Source: DATIHT01 sp035480415 | GTDB lineage: Bacteria > Patescibacteriota > Microgenomatia > Curtissbacterales > GWA2-41-24 | Reading direction: 5' to 3' | DNA length: 20,001 nt | Assembly (NCBI GenBank): GCA_035480415.1 | Contig: DATIHT010000081.1 | Coordinates: forward strand, 1 to 20,001 | Part shown: in pieces, positions 6,506-14,462 of the stretch | Layout: each line of letters opens with the position of its first letter | Numbering within the stretch: position 1 is the stretch's first letter | The notes under the pieces: model-generated | The model's database searches: none | Told to the model about the DNA's origin: nothing | Seen by the model: only the letters and a program-made list of their open reading frames with translations | Position numbers and translations under genes: made by a program

Positions 6506-7552
6506 ATGCCAGACAGAGAAACTATAATAACAAACGCCCGAGCTCTTCAGCCGTCTTCATTTGAAGAGCATCTGAATCCAGACCAAATATGGCCTGGAAA
6601 CCAATATGGTGCCAAATTTGAGTTAACAAGGGCACAAACAGATACTTTAGATCAATTTCAATTAACAATAACAGGTAGTACCCAAGGAAAACCTAAACTA
6701 AGGAGAGATTTCGTAACCGCACTCGGAGAACCCCAAGCAGAATTTACACTGCGAAGACTTCGAAACGCAGTTTATATGGCATGGGATGCAAGCAGCCTTC
6801 CGCCAGAAGAAAAAACAGAAGAAGTTTTGCCAACCTCATTCGGAGTTGACGGAAGCTTAGCATTTCAAAAATTTATGGAAGACCCTGAAAGTATTTCCCC
6901 AAAGGAAAGACTACTAGTTGGACTGGGCCTTGCCAAAGCATCCTTTAATTTACCAGATGGTGACCCAGCAGCCAGCAAAGCTCCAGTGATTCTCAACACA
7001 GGACTAGAATTGACAGCTCAAGCTATGGGACAAATTGCAGCCGACAAAAGTATCTCAGAAAGAGAGAAACTGTTGATCTTGAATTTCATTAACAGACAGC
7101 TCGATGTATCTCAACTTCCCTTATCAAAAGACAATGAAAATCTCAGGGGCGCAGCCAAGGTAACAATACAGCACTTCTTCCTGCTTGCTGCAAGTATCAA
7201 AAGCGCCATCGACGAACGAAAAGAAGAATTGATGGAAAACGTTTGGGACGGATTTTCTCTGGCAGCCGCAGCAGTGTGTTTGTCTCGTGCACCTGAGCCA
7301 CTTACGACTCCGCTTGAACAGGTTAAGTATCTAGCAGAAGTGGGCGGAGGTACATTAGACGCTAACCAGAGAAGAAATGTTGCTTTTATTTTTGCAAAAG
7401 ATTTTGCCAAAAAAACAGATCGCTCGAACGATAGTCAGTTTTCTTTGATTTTAGATTATTTCGCAAAAACAAGAAGCGATCATGATGCCGCCCTTCAGCT
7501 AGGAGCAGAAAGAGTAAAGGCGATGCTCAAAATGGATAACCCCTTCGCCTAA
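6506..7552 (+). CDS. Orphan, mostly alpha-helical protein of unknown function
   Basis: 348 residues; I do not recognise a family. There is no signal peptide and no membrane helix, so it is probably cytoplasmic. Composition suggests an amphipathic helical bundle with many Leu/Ala-rich segments (for example ERLLVGLGLAKASFNLPDG, the segment around LTAQAMGQIAADK, and DGFSLAAAAVCLSR), reminiscent of helical-repeat scaffolds, but no repeat unit could be aligned by eye. No catalytic motif stands out. The coding frame is convincing: long, uninterrupted, with a near-consensus promoter and leaderless start, and ends eight bases from the convergent uvrC stop. It may be a lineage-restricted CPR protein. 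Confidence 0.75.
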   Translation: MPDRETIITNARALQPSSFEEHLNPDQIWPGNQYGAKFELTRAQTDTLDQFQLTITGSTQGKPKLRRDFVTALGEPQAEFTLRRLRNAVYMAWDASSLPPEEKTEEVLPTSFGVDGSLAFQKFMEDPESISPKERLLVGLGLAKASFNLPDGDPAASKAPVILNTGLELTAQAMGQIAADKSISEREKLLILNFINRQLDVSQLPLSKDNENLRGAAKVTIQHFFLLAASIKSAIDERKEELMENVWDGFSLAAAAVCLSRAPEPLTTPLEQVKYLAEVGGGTLDANQRRNVAFIFAKDFAKKTDRSNDSQFSLILDYFAKTRSDHDAALQLGAERVKAMLKMDNPFA

Positions 7553-7560
7553 ATTTGATC

Positions 7561-8826
7561 CTACTTAGAAAGCATGTCTTTTGATCTCAAAAGCCTGTGG
7601 TAAGTATTTGTAAATCTGTGGGCCTCGTCGCGCAGGGCTTGTGCCAGTTGCCTCGCGGCATTTTCTTTAGGTAGGGAAATTGGCGTATCGCTCCATGGTA
7701 CGTAAATTTCTTCAAAGCGTTTTGCCAGCGAAACTACAGTTGTTTCGTAGTTATATTTTTCCACCATCGAAAGAGCAGCATTAAGCTGACCGCGACCGCC
7801 ATCAATAATCATTAAATCCGGAGTGGGCCAATCATTTTTAACACGTCTCGCGATAACTTCTCTCATCATTTCAAAATCGTCCGGCGTATTTTTAAACTTA
7901 ATTCTAAACCGGCGATACTGAGATTTGTCGGGCGCGCCGTTTGTAAAAACCACCATCGAACCGGTAGCCAGCGTTCCGGAAATATTGGCAATGTCGTAGC
8001 ATTCTATTCTCCTTGGTACTTTTGCCAAACCTAAAACGTCTCGCATTTCAATAAGCCTGTTCATACGAAGATCGTCTACCAAAGTTGGCCTTTCCAAAAA
8101 CTCTCTGGGTGCTCTGTAGGTTGTTGTTATGTACTGTAATCTTTCGATCTGTTTTTTTACCTCTGCCGCCTCCTCGTAGAGTTGTGCTTTAGAAAGTTCA
8201 CTCATTTTTTTGGTCAGTTCTCTTATGAGTTCATGGCTTTTACCCGAAAGCAGCTTTTTAATTTTGCCAATGCTTTGTAGATAATTTTGCGCCGCCTCTT
8301 CAGAAGCGTAAGGGTTCGGACAAAGACCTAAATGAACAAATAAACACGGGGCTTGTGCGCGTTTGTGATGGCAGTACGGAAATATTCCCCTGATCATTCT
8401 TAAAATTTGTCTGGTAGTCTTGGCAGAAGGAAACGGACCTTTTAAAAATACCCCGCGTTTTGGTTTTTCTTTTCTGGTCGTAGAAATCAAAGGAACAGGA
8501 TCGTTTGAAATTTTTATGTAAATTGGGCTTTTATCGTCTTTTGCGTCGATATTATAAAAAGGTTGGTTTGTCCGAATAAGTTCTGCTTCCAAAAGCAATG
8601 CTTCAAATTCGCTAAAAACTTTGATGTGTTCTATTTTGGCAATATTTTTCACCAAGAGATTAGTCTTTGGCCCAAGATTTTTATTGGAAAAATAAGAAGC
8701 TACGCGTTTTTTTAAAGATACCGACTTACCCACGTAAAGGAGTTTTCCTTCTGAGTCAAAATATTTATAGATACCCGGAGAATCAGGAAGCTTCTTAATT
8801 TGAGACTTTAGAAAAACACTTTTCAC
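7561..8826 (-). CDS. uvrC: UvrC, excinuclease subunit C, short form without the C-terminal HhH domain
   Basis: 421 residues against about 600 for canonical UvrC, the dual nuclease that cuts both sides of a lesion held by UvrB. The N-terminal GIY-YIG nuclease is complete (GIYKYF 18-23, LYVGKS 30-35, R41). The Cys region has C152, C161 and C169, but the fourth canonical iron-sulfur ligand is Tyr173. The UVR motif that binds UvrB spans about 197-234. The RNase H-like nuclease retains D278 (CYDIANISG), D316/317, D342 (IIDGGRGQL) and H403 (RDEAHRF), so both incisions look possible. The protein stops soon after this His, where other UvrCs continue into tandem helix-hairpin-helix DNA-binding motifs. 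The start is GTG, with no Shine-Dalgarno. It lies downstream of the transglutaminase gene across a repeat array. Confidence 0.93.
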   Translation of the reverse strand: MKSVFLKSQIKKLPDSPGIYKYFDSEGKLLYVGKSVSLKKRVASYFSNKNLGPKTNLLVKNIAKIEHIKVFSEFEALLLEAELIRTNQPFYNIDAKDDKSPIYIKISNDPVPLISTTRKEKPKRGVFLKGPFPSAKTTRQILRMIRGIFPYCHHKRAQAPCLFVHLGLCPNPYASEEAAQNYLQSIGKIKKLLSGKSHELIRELTKKMSELSKAQLYEEAAEVKKQIERLQYITTTYRAPREFLERPTLVDDLRMNRLIEMRDVLGLAKVPRRIECYDIANISGTLATGSMVVFTNGAPDKSQYRRFRIKFKNTPDDFEMMREVIARRVKNDWPTPDLMIIDGGRGQLNAALSMVEKYNYETTVVSLAKRFEEIYVPWSDTPISLPKENAARQLAQALRDEAHRFTNTYHRLLRSKDMLSK

Positions 8827-8951
8827 TAGAAATTGGTTGTGTAGAAAATAGAAATTTGTAATTGAAGTTAGAAATTAGAAATTGGAAGAAGACTATTTCT
8901 AAACTTCCATTTTCTATTACTAATATCCAATTTCTAAATAACTAATTTCCG
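8827..8951. repeat. Degenerate 7-bp-period repeat array, TAGAAAT type, two inverted arms
   Basis: The left arm (8827-8889) is built of TAGAAAT-like heptamers (TAGAAAT at 8827, 8849, 8869 and 8876, with TGGTTGT, TTGTAAT and TGGAAGA between), with one 6-base and one 8-base slip. The right arm (about 8895-8951) is the same family inverted. AGAAATTGGAAG (8877-8888) can pair with CTTCCATTTTCT (8904-8915) with one mismatch. The array fills the gap between the transglutaminase gene and the GTG of uvrC. Confidence 0.7.
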
Positions 8952-8966
8952 AGCCAAACTATTTTA

Positions 8967-10844
8967 CTAAATTCTCGGTCTTGGGGCTCGTCTTAGGTGA
9001 AATCGCCTGTACAGATAGAATCCGCCAATTACAATAAAGATTGCAACAGCAACCCCAATTATAAAAGTTGGTGAAATAAATAAGTTATAAATTGGCACAA
9101 TTGTAGTTTTTGCAACTACAAATTTATCTGCAAAAGCCAAAGTTAATTCTGCCGAAGAATCCGATAGGAACTGGTTAGTTTGCAGCCTAAATTCCACACT
9201 GCGCTTGGCATACGGCGGCAAAATGGCGAAATTCTCATCTGCTTGCGAAAGTACTCTAAGGTTTGTGAGCAAGCTAAGTTTAGTATTAAAAAACGAAGTC
9301 TTGCCAACATTTTGAACTTTCCCAAAAACAATAATTGGAACGCCAGAAATTATTTTAGGAGGCACACTAAGGTCTAGCTGAGAATCCAAAGTGCTGTCCG
9401 GCAACTCTTGCGAAAAGTTCAAAAAAACACTTTTCTGGCCTTCGTTGTCCCGCCTTTTATAAGCACCTGGAGGGTAAGGAGCAACAGAAGAAGACCCTCG
9501 TTGTATAAAAGTTACGTGGTTAAAGTCCAGTTTATTAAAATAATCCAAGCCGCCGGAAGTTGAACCCCATGTAGGGTCTACCTGGACCCAACCCAGTTGA
9601 TCGTCCCAATATTCGGGCCATGCATGCAAAACATCAGCGCCGGCAGACAAAGACAGAGGTCTCAGCCTATCGTTTTGTGTATAAGCAAAACCTTCTACTT
9701 CTCTTGCAGGAATATTAGCAGCACGAGCCAAGGCGATGAATAAATCTGTAAACTCCATGCAAACAGATTCCCTTGGAGTATTCAGCGCATCCACGGCACC
9801 TTTTCTTTCCAGTTTTGGGTTGTTCAAACGGTCCTGGCTGTAGGAAAGATAACTGGAAACGTAGTCATATATTTTTTGTGGCGTTTTAAGTTCCGCTGCT
9901 TTGTCGCCAATCAGTGGATTGTCTACTTCCCAATATTTTTGGGGTTGTAAATAAAGGTCCCGTTGTTGTTTTGAAAGCTGCCCGTCCAGGTTTCTAAAAG
10001 GCTTGCTAAAAACTTCAACCGAACCGGAAGCTGTAATATCCAATCGCTGTTTTGGTAAAAGTCTATACTTTGCAACAAAGTTTCCATCCGCATCAACCGC
10101 AACATCCATAGGAGCCGGGTCCAATTTATCAAGCACAATTTTTTGATAGTTATTATCCGGTGGCAGAGTAATTTGTTGTGTCTGGGTCGTTAAATTTTGG
10201 TTTTCCAAATAGTAATTTAGCGAAAAAGAAAAGACCTGTTTTTCGCCAAAGGACATAGCAATACCGGATTTGGTAAGCTGGTCGCGATCGAAACTAAAGC
10301 TTTGGCCAAAAGTACCCTGAGATGCTTGTTTTGCTTCCGGTACTGCAAAAGCAATTGGCCCGAATTCTTTAGGCACATTAACTGTTGCGCTGTAGTCGCC
10401 AATATCTCCCGAATCCGCAACTTTAGGAATAGAAACTTCCCAAATTTGCCCGGATTTTGTGGCAAGTTCGGAAGAAGTGTAAGAAAGCGTCCATGGCAAG
10501 GTTTTACCAATACCAATTACTCTCTGATTAAATTTAACGGAAATAGAAGTAACATTATTTTCGAACTTAACATCAACCGGCATCGGGCCAACACTGTCCT
10601 GTGCCTTTACGTTTTCCACTTTTGTTGAGCCTATTTTAAGTTCGAACTTGTCGGCGTAAAAGTTTGCGGTATTATTTTTAAGAACTATTTGTTGCGTAAC
10701 GTCGGTCGCGCCGGAAGGATTAATAGAATACTGGACCTTGTAGTCTGTTGTAAATTCACCCTGGGCGTAAACTTTTGAGGACAATAGAGACCAGAGACCG
10801 GAAAGGAGCAAGAAAAAGATCAGGAGGCGGGCAAAAAAACGCAT
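8967..10844 (-). CDS. Secreted, C-terminally anchored transglutaminase-like domain protein
   Basis: 625 residues. A signal peptide ends near residue 28 (RLLIFFLLLSGLWSLLSSKVYAQG). Residues about 30-300 look like beta-rich extracellular domains. A transglutaminase/protease-like core follows with the papain-type triad C362 (RESVCMEFTDLFIALARA), H407 (VLHAWPEYW) and D423 (VQVDPTWG). A second beta-sandwich region at about 470-575 precedes one membrane helix (about 590-612) and a basic cytoplasmic tail. This topology places the catalytic domain outside the cell. Bacterial members act as peptidases, amidases or crosslinkers; the target here is unknown, cell-surface protein or wall being an inference. 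It sits between uvrA and uvrC on the same strand, with 7-bp arrays on both sides; a functional tie to repair is not evident. Confidence 0.88.
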   Translation of the reverse strand: MRFFARLLIFFLLLSGLWSLLSSKVYAQGEFTTDYKVQYSINPSGATDVTQQIVLKNNTANFYADKFELKIGSTKVENVKAQDSVGPMPVDVKFENNVTSISVKFNQRVIGIGKTLPWTLSYTSSELATKSGQIWEVSIPKVADSGDIGDYSATVNVPKEFGPIAFAVPEAKQASQGTFGQSFSFDRDQLTKSGIAMSFGEKQVFSFSLNYYLENQNLTTQTQQITLPPDNNYQKIVLDKLDPAPMDVAVDADGNFVAKYRLLPKQRLDITASGSVEVFSKPFRNLDGQLSKQQRDLYLQPQKYWEVDNPLIGDKAAELKTPQKIYDYVSSYLSYSQDRLNNPKLERKGAVDALNTPRESVCMEFTDLFIALARAANIPAREVEGFAYTQNDRLRPLSLSAGADVLHAWPEYWDDQLGWVQVDPTWGSTSGGLDYFNKLDFNHVTFIQRGSSSVAPYPPGAYKRRDNEGQKSVFLNFSQELPDSTLDSQLDLSVPPKIISGVPIIVFGKVQNVGKTSFFNTKLSLLTNLRVLSQADENFAILPPYAKRSVEFRLQTNQFLSDSSAELTLAFADKFVVAKTTIVPIYNLFISPTFIIGVAVAIFIVIGGFYLYRRFHLRRAPRPRI

Positions 10845-10850
10845 CGAAAA

Positions 10851-10892
10851 TAGTATCTAGTATTTGGTATTTAGTATCAAGTATCGATTATT
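10851..10892. repeat. 7-bp tandem repeat array, TAGTATY type
   Basis: Six heptamers in phase: TAGTATC, TAGTATT, TGGTATT, TAGTATC, AAGTATC, GATTATT. The array overlaps the uvrA stop codon and reaches six bases short of the transglutaminase ATG, where the minus strand reads TACTAT, a -10-like hexamer, five bases before that ATG. The unit is the same as at 6403-6437. Confidence 0.8.
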
Positions 10893-13779
10893 TCGAGGAA
10901 AATTCTTTTTGGAGATAATCTCCTGTGTGCGAACCTTTAACTTTAGCAACTTCTTGCGGGGTGCCAACAGCTACTATTTGTCCGCCGCCGTCTCCACCTT
11001 CCGGGCCAAGGTCAATGATATGTTGCGCGTTTTTAATAACATCCAAGTTATGCTCTATAACAATAACCGTATTATTTTGAGCAACCAGGCGGGTCAAAAT
11101 AACAAGCAGTCTCTCAATATCTGCAAAGTGCAAACCCGTTGTTGGTTCATCCAGAATATAAACAGTCTTACCTGTTGCCCGCTTGCTAAGCTCTGTTGCC
11201 AGTTTTATTCTCTGCGCTTCACCGCCGGAAAGAGTTGGTGCCGGCTGGCCTAGGTGGATATACCCAAGCCCGACATCGTAAATTGTCTCCAGTTTAGTTT
11301 TAATAGGCGGAATGTTTTCAAAAAACTTTAAGGCTTCCTCTACTGTCATATCCAAAACCTGCGAAATATTTTTCTCCTTATAATGAATCTCCAGCGCCTC
11401 CTCGTTGTATCTTTTACCTCCACAAACTTCACAATCTACATAAACATCCGGCAAAAACTGCATTTCTATTTTTACCTGGCCTTCTCCTTCGCAAGCTTCA
11501 CATCTACCGCCTTTTACATTAAAGGAAAATCTGCCTACCTTGTAACCCCGAATTCTGGCGTCTGTAGTTTGGGCAAACAAATCGCGGATATAAGTAAATG
11601 CACCAGTGTATGTTGCCGCGTTCGATCTTGGTGTTCTGCCAATTGGCGACTGGTCTATAAGAATTACTTTGTCCAGATTCTCAACTCCCAAAAGGCCATC
11701 GTGTTCACCGGGTTTTTGGCGTGAATTATAAATTTCCCGCGCAAGTGAGTTGTACAAAATGTCGTGGATAAGTGTTGATTTGCCCGAACCCGAAACGCCG
11801 GTGATACAAATAAACTTTCCCAGCGGAAACTCAACATCTATATTTTTAAGGTTATGTTCGCGGGCGCCAACCAAAGTTAATTTCTTTTCGTCATCAACTC
11901 TGTTCTCTAAATGGTCAACCACAATTTTCTTTTTACCGGACAAATATTTACCAGTTAGCGATTTAGGGTCACGCATAATGTGTTGAGGAGTTCCCTGCGA
12001 AACAACATTTCCGCCATGTTCACCCGCAGCCGGACCAAAATCCAAAATCTCGTCCGATTCCATCATCATTTCCCTGTCGTGTTCGACAACAACAACAGTG
12101 TTGTCCAAATCCTTTAGCTTTTTAAGAGTATTAATAAGTCTGCTATTGTCCCTTTGATGCAATCCGATAGAAGGTTCGTCCAAGACGTACAAAACCCCGG
12201 ATAGCCCCGAACCAATTTGCGAAGCCAGGCGAATTCTTTGCGCTTCTCCGCCGGCAAGAGTATTTGCAGTTCTGTTGATTGTTAAGTATTCTAAGCCGAC
12301 ATCCAAAAGAAACTGGGACCTTGCCAAAAGCTCCTTTAGAATGGATTTCCCAATCGTTTTTTCTCTTGGTGAAAGTAGCTTCTCATCCTCTGACAGATTT
12401 TTAAGAAAATCCCAAAAACTACGAATACTGAGCGAAGAGACATCAGCAATCGATTTTTCGTCGACAGTTACGGAAAGAGCCTCGGGCTTAAGACGCGAAC
12501 CCAAACAGGTGTCACAAGTGTCTATCCTCATGAACTTTTCAATTTCTCCCCGAACATATTCCGACTCGGTCTGGCTGTATCTGCGCTCAAGGCTTGTTAC
12601 TACACCCTCAAATGTTGTGTCCCAGGTAATTATTTTGCCAAACCTGTTTGGCCCCTTAACATGATAAATTTCAGCACCAGTACCGCTTAAGATAATATTT
12701 TTGTGTTCTTCAGGCAGCGAACCCGAATCAAGATTTACGTCTATTTTATGTTGTCTACAAACTTCTTCCAGAACTCTCCATGACCACGAATCTGTTTGCA
12801 CAATTCTTGCCCATGGCAAAATGGCACCTTCTGCAATAGAAAGGTTTGGGTTCAAAACCAAATCCGGATCTACTCTCCTTATTGTTCCAAGTCCGTTACA
12901 GGAAGGGCATGCACCATGCGGAGAGTTAAAAGAAAAGCTTCTGGGTTCAATTTCCGGCAAGGAAATATTGTCCACAGGGCACCAAAACTTCTCACTGTAC
13001 ATATGGTCCAAAAGTTCTTTTGGAAACTCCGGAATATCAAAAGATTTATCTAAAATCTCGGCAATAATCATGGTTCCTTCTCCAAGCGCCAAAGCTTGCT
13101 CCACAGATTGCGAAAGTCGCGGTTTTTCTGCAGGCAGCGTAAGCCGGTCAATAACAGCTTCGATAGAGTGCTTATTTGTCTTAATAAGAACGAAATCTTC
13201 ACTAATGCTCTTCATTTGTCCGTCCACCCGAACAGTCCTGTATCCTCGCTTGGCAATATCGCGGAATAAATCCTTAAATTCACCCTTTCGGTCTTTAACA
13301 ACAGGGGCAAGGATCAAAACTCTTGTTGCTGGCCCTTTACCGCTTTTGCCAAGCTTCTGAATCTCGTCTACAATTTGATCCTTTGACTGATGTGAAATCT
13401 CCCTGCCGCAAATGTGGCAGTGAGGATGCCCGACTCTGGCAAACAAAAGCCTCATGTAATCGTAAATTTCGGTAACAGTACCAACTGTCGAGCGTGGATT
13501 GTGAGAAGTGGATTTTTGGTCGATAGAAATTGCAGGCGAAAGGCCTTCTATGGAATCTACATCAGGCTTGTCCATTACGCCCAGAAACTGTCTGGCATAA
13601 GAAGACAGAGATTCCACGTATCTACGCTGGCCTTCAGCATAAATGGTGTCAAAAGCCAAAGAAGACTTACCAGAACCCGAAATGCCGGTAAAGACGACTA
13701 TTTTATTTTTTGGAATTTCAACCGAAACATTTTTAAGGTTATGCTCTCTAGCACCCTTAATGATGATTTTGTCTTGCAT
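10888..13779 (-). CDS. uvrA: UvrA, excinuclease ABC subunit A
   Basis: 963 residues, full length. UvrA dimers scan DNA for distortions and load UvrB; it is an ABC-type ATPase with two nucleotide-binding modules. Seen in order: first Walker A GISGSGKSSLAF, the Cys pair HCHICGREI, the UvrB-binding/insertion region, a second zinc region where the first pair reads C267-P-V-D270 before ACPSC, first ABC signature LAGGEAQRIRLA with DEPSIGLHQRD, second Walker A GVSGSGKSTLIH, the C-terminal zinc finger CEACEGEG...CEVCGGKRY, and second signature LSGGEAQRIKLA with DEPTTGLHFAD. The first signature has Ala for the usual Ser, and one zinc ligand is Asp instead of Cys. ATG follows a recognisable promoter. 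The transglutaminase gene and uvrC follow on the same strand. Confidence 0.97.
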   Translation of the reverse strand: MQDKIIIKGAREHNLKNVSVEIPKNKIVVFTGISGSGKSSLAFDTIYAEGQRRYVESLSSYARQFLGVMDKPDVDSIEGLSPAISIDQKSTSHNPRSTVGTVTEIYDYMRLLFARVGHPHCHICGREISHQSKDQIVDEIQKLGKSGKGPATRVLILAPVVKDRKGEFKDLFRDIAKRGYRTVRVDGQMKSISEDFVLIKTNKHSIEAVIDRLTLPAEKPRLSQSVEQALALGEGTMIIAEILDKSFDIPEFPKELLDHMYSEKFWCPVDNISLPEIEPRSFSFNSPHGACPSCNGLGTIRRVDPDLVLNPNLSIAEGAILPWARIVQTDSWSWRVLEEVCRQHKIDVNLDSGSLPEEHKNIILSGTGAEIYHVKGPNRFGKIITWDTTFEGVVTSLERRYSQTESEYVRGEIEKFMRIDTCDTCLGSRLKPEALSVTVDEKSIADVSSLSIRSFWDFLKNLSEDEKLLSPREKTIGKSILKELLARSQFLLDVGLEYLTINRTANTLAGGEAQRIRLASQIGSGLSGVLYVLDEPSIGLHQRDNSRLINTLKKLKDLDNTVVVVEHDREMMMESDEILDFGPAAGEHGGNVVSQGTPQHIMRDPKSLTGKYLSGKKKIVVDHLENRVDDEKKLTLVGAREHNLKNIDVEFPLGKFICITGVSGSGKSTLIHDILYNSLAREIYNSRQKPGEHDGLLGVENLDKVILIDQSPIGRTPRSNAATYTGAFTYIRDLFAQTTDARIRGYKVGRFSFNVKGGRCEACEGEGQVKIEMQFLPDVYVDCEVCGGKRYNEEALEIHYKEKNISQVLDMTVEEALKFFENIPPIKTKLETIYDVGLGYIHLGQPAPTLSGGEAQRIKLATELSKRATGKTVYILDEPTTGLHFADIERLLVILTRLVAQNNTVIVIEHNLDVIKNAQHIIDLGPEGGDGGGQIVAVGTPQEVAKVKGSHTGDYLQKEFSSK

Positions 13780-13791
13780 AAGGAACTCAAA

Positions 13792-13821
13792 ATTTTAACA
13801 CTAAAATCAATAGTCATTCAA
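13792..13821 (-). promoter_or_regulatory. Promoter of uvrA
   Basis: On the minus strand TTGAAT (13816-13821) and TAAAAT (13792-13797) are 18 bases apart; the -10 ends 12 bases before ATG. No CGAAC-N4-GTTCG or CTGT-N8-ACAG LexA box is seen. A 17-base sequence inside this promoter recurs at 14425-14441. Confidence 0.5.
13796..13812. repeat. 17-bp direct repeat, left copy
   Basis: TAACACTAAAATCAATA occurs identically here and at 14425-14441, flanking the orphan gene at 13869-14396. The left copy lies inside the uvrA promoter spacer. Confidence 0.7.
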
Positions 13822-13853
13822 GGGCGTAAGTAGTTCAAAAGATGTATTTAATA

Positions 13854-13859
13854 TATAAT
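13854..13859 (+). promoter_or_regulatory. -10 element of the 13869 gene
   Basis: Perfect TATAAT nine bases before ATG 13869. It lies downstream of an earlier in-frame ATG at 13842, which argues that the earlier ATG is not the start. Confidence 0.65.
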
Positions 13860-13868
13860 TTGGGGATT

Positions 13869-14396
13869 ATGATGGAGTTCCCAAGCAGTAGCAGCTACCT
13901 AGCTCATAAAGATGAAAAACCATCATTGGTGGGGGAGTTAGCAAAAAACACTGCTATTTCTCTGGGTAGCGGTATAGCAACAGATGGAGTGGTAAGAGCC
14001 ACAGATCTTGCAAGCGACGTATTTAGGGGTGAAAACATAGTAGATTGCGCTCTTTCTAATTTTATCCACGGACCAATTTTACACGACGTAAGTAAAGATA
14101 TTGCCAGTGGAGCTGGAATCTTTTTAATTAGTACAGCACTAGCTGCAGATTCTTTTGCAAGAGCAATTCAATATGCACGTGAAGGCAGCAGAATAAAAGC
14201 TCGGCTTATGGGTGTTTTAAGCGGTATTGAGCACATAGGTGGATTAACAGCAACAGGTGTATATATCGGCTCACAAATAGGTGACCCATTGGCAGTAGTT
14301 GCTTGTGGGGTAACAGCTGCAGCAATTGGAAGCGCTACCTTCTACGATCACATAGACGAGATCAATTTAAAAGGAAAGCCGAAACTCAACGAGTAG
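13869..14396 (+). CDS. Orphan protein with several weakly hydrophobic segments
   Basis: 175 residues from ATG 13869; a second ATG follows directly at 13872. An in-frame ATG at 13842 was rejected because TATAAT lies between it and 13869. I do not recognise the family. Segments around residues 25-45, 75-98 and 120-152 are rich in Gly/Ala/Ile/Val (for example SGAGIFLISTALAADSFARA and LAVVACGVTAAAIGSATFYD) and may be membrane helices or tightly packed amphipathic helices; the N- and C-termini are charged. It is the only plus-strand gene between uvrA and uvrB and is flanked by an exact 17-bp direct repeat, so it may have been inserted or duplicated into the locus. Confidence 0.6.
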   Translation: MMEFPSSSSYLAHKDEKPSLVGELAKNTAISLGSGIATDGVVRATDLASDVFRGENIVDCALSNFIHGPILHDVSKDIASGAGIFLISTALAADSFARAIQYAREGSRIKARLMGVLSGIEHIGGLTATGVYIGSQIGDPLAVVACGVTAAAIGSATFYDHIDEINLKGKPKLNE

Positions 14397-14424
14397 AAGG
14401 CAAAATTAAAGATCAAAAAAGTTC

Positions 14425-14441
14425 TAACACTAAAATCAATA
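14425..14441. repeat. 17-bp direct repeat, right copy
   Basis: Identical to 13796-13812. Here the flanks do not form a promoter, so the identity is not explained by shared promoter function. Confidence 0.7.
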
Positions 14442-14462
14442 AAGAATAAAAGGCGTTGTTTA

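Noticed and set aside
8967..10844. Transglutaminase-like protein as part of the repair machinery
   Set aside because: It has a signal peptide and an extracellular catalytic domain; only its position between uvrA and uvrC suggests a link.
5846..10892. CRISPR array
   Set aside because: The repeat unit is 7 bases with no spacers, and no cas genes are present.
12701..13360. 219-codon plus-strand open frame
   Set aside because: It is antisense to uvrA, whose frame is unambiguous; the translation has no motif and is explained by codon bias on the opposite strand. Other antisense frames over uvrA, uvrB, uvrC and yvcK were dropped for the same reason.
13842..13868. Nine-codon N-terminal extension of the orphan gene
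   Set aside because: A perfect TATAAT lies inside this stretch at 13854-13859, so ATG 13869 is the more likely start.
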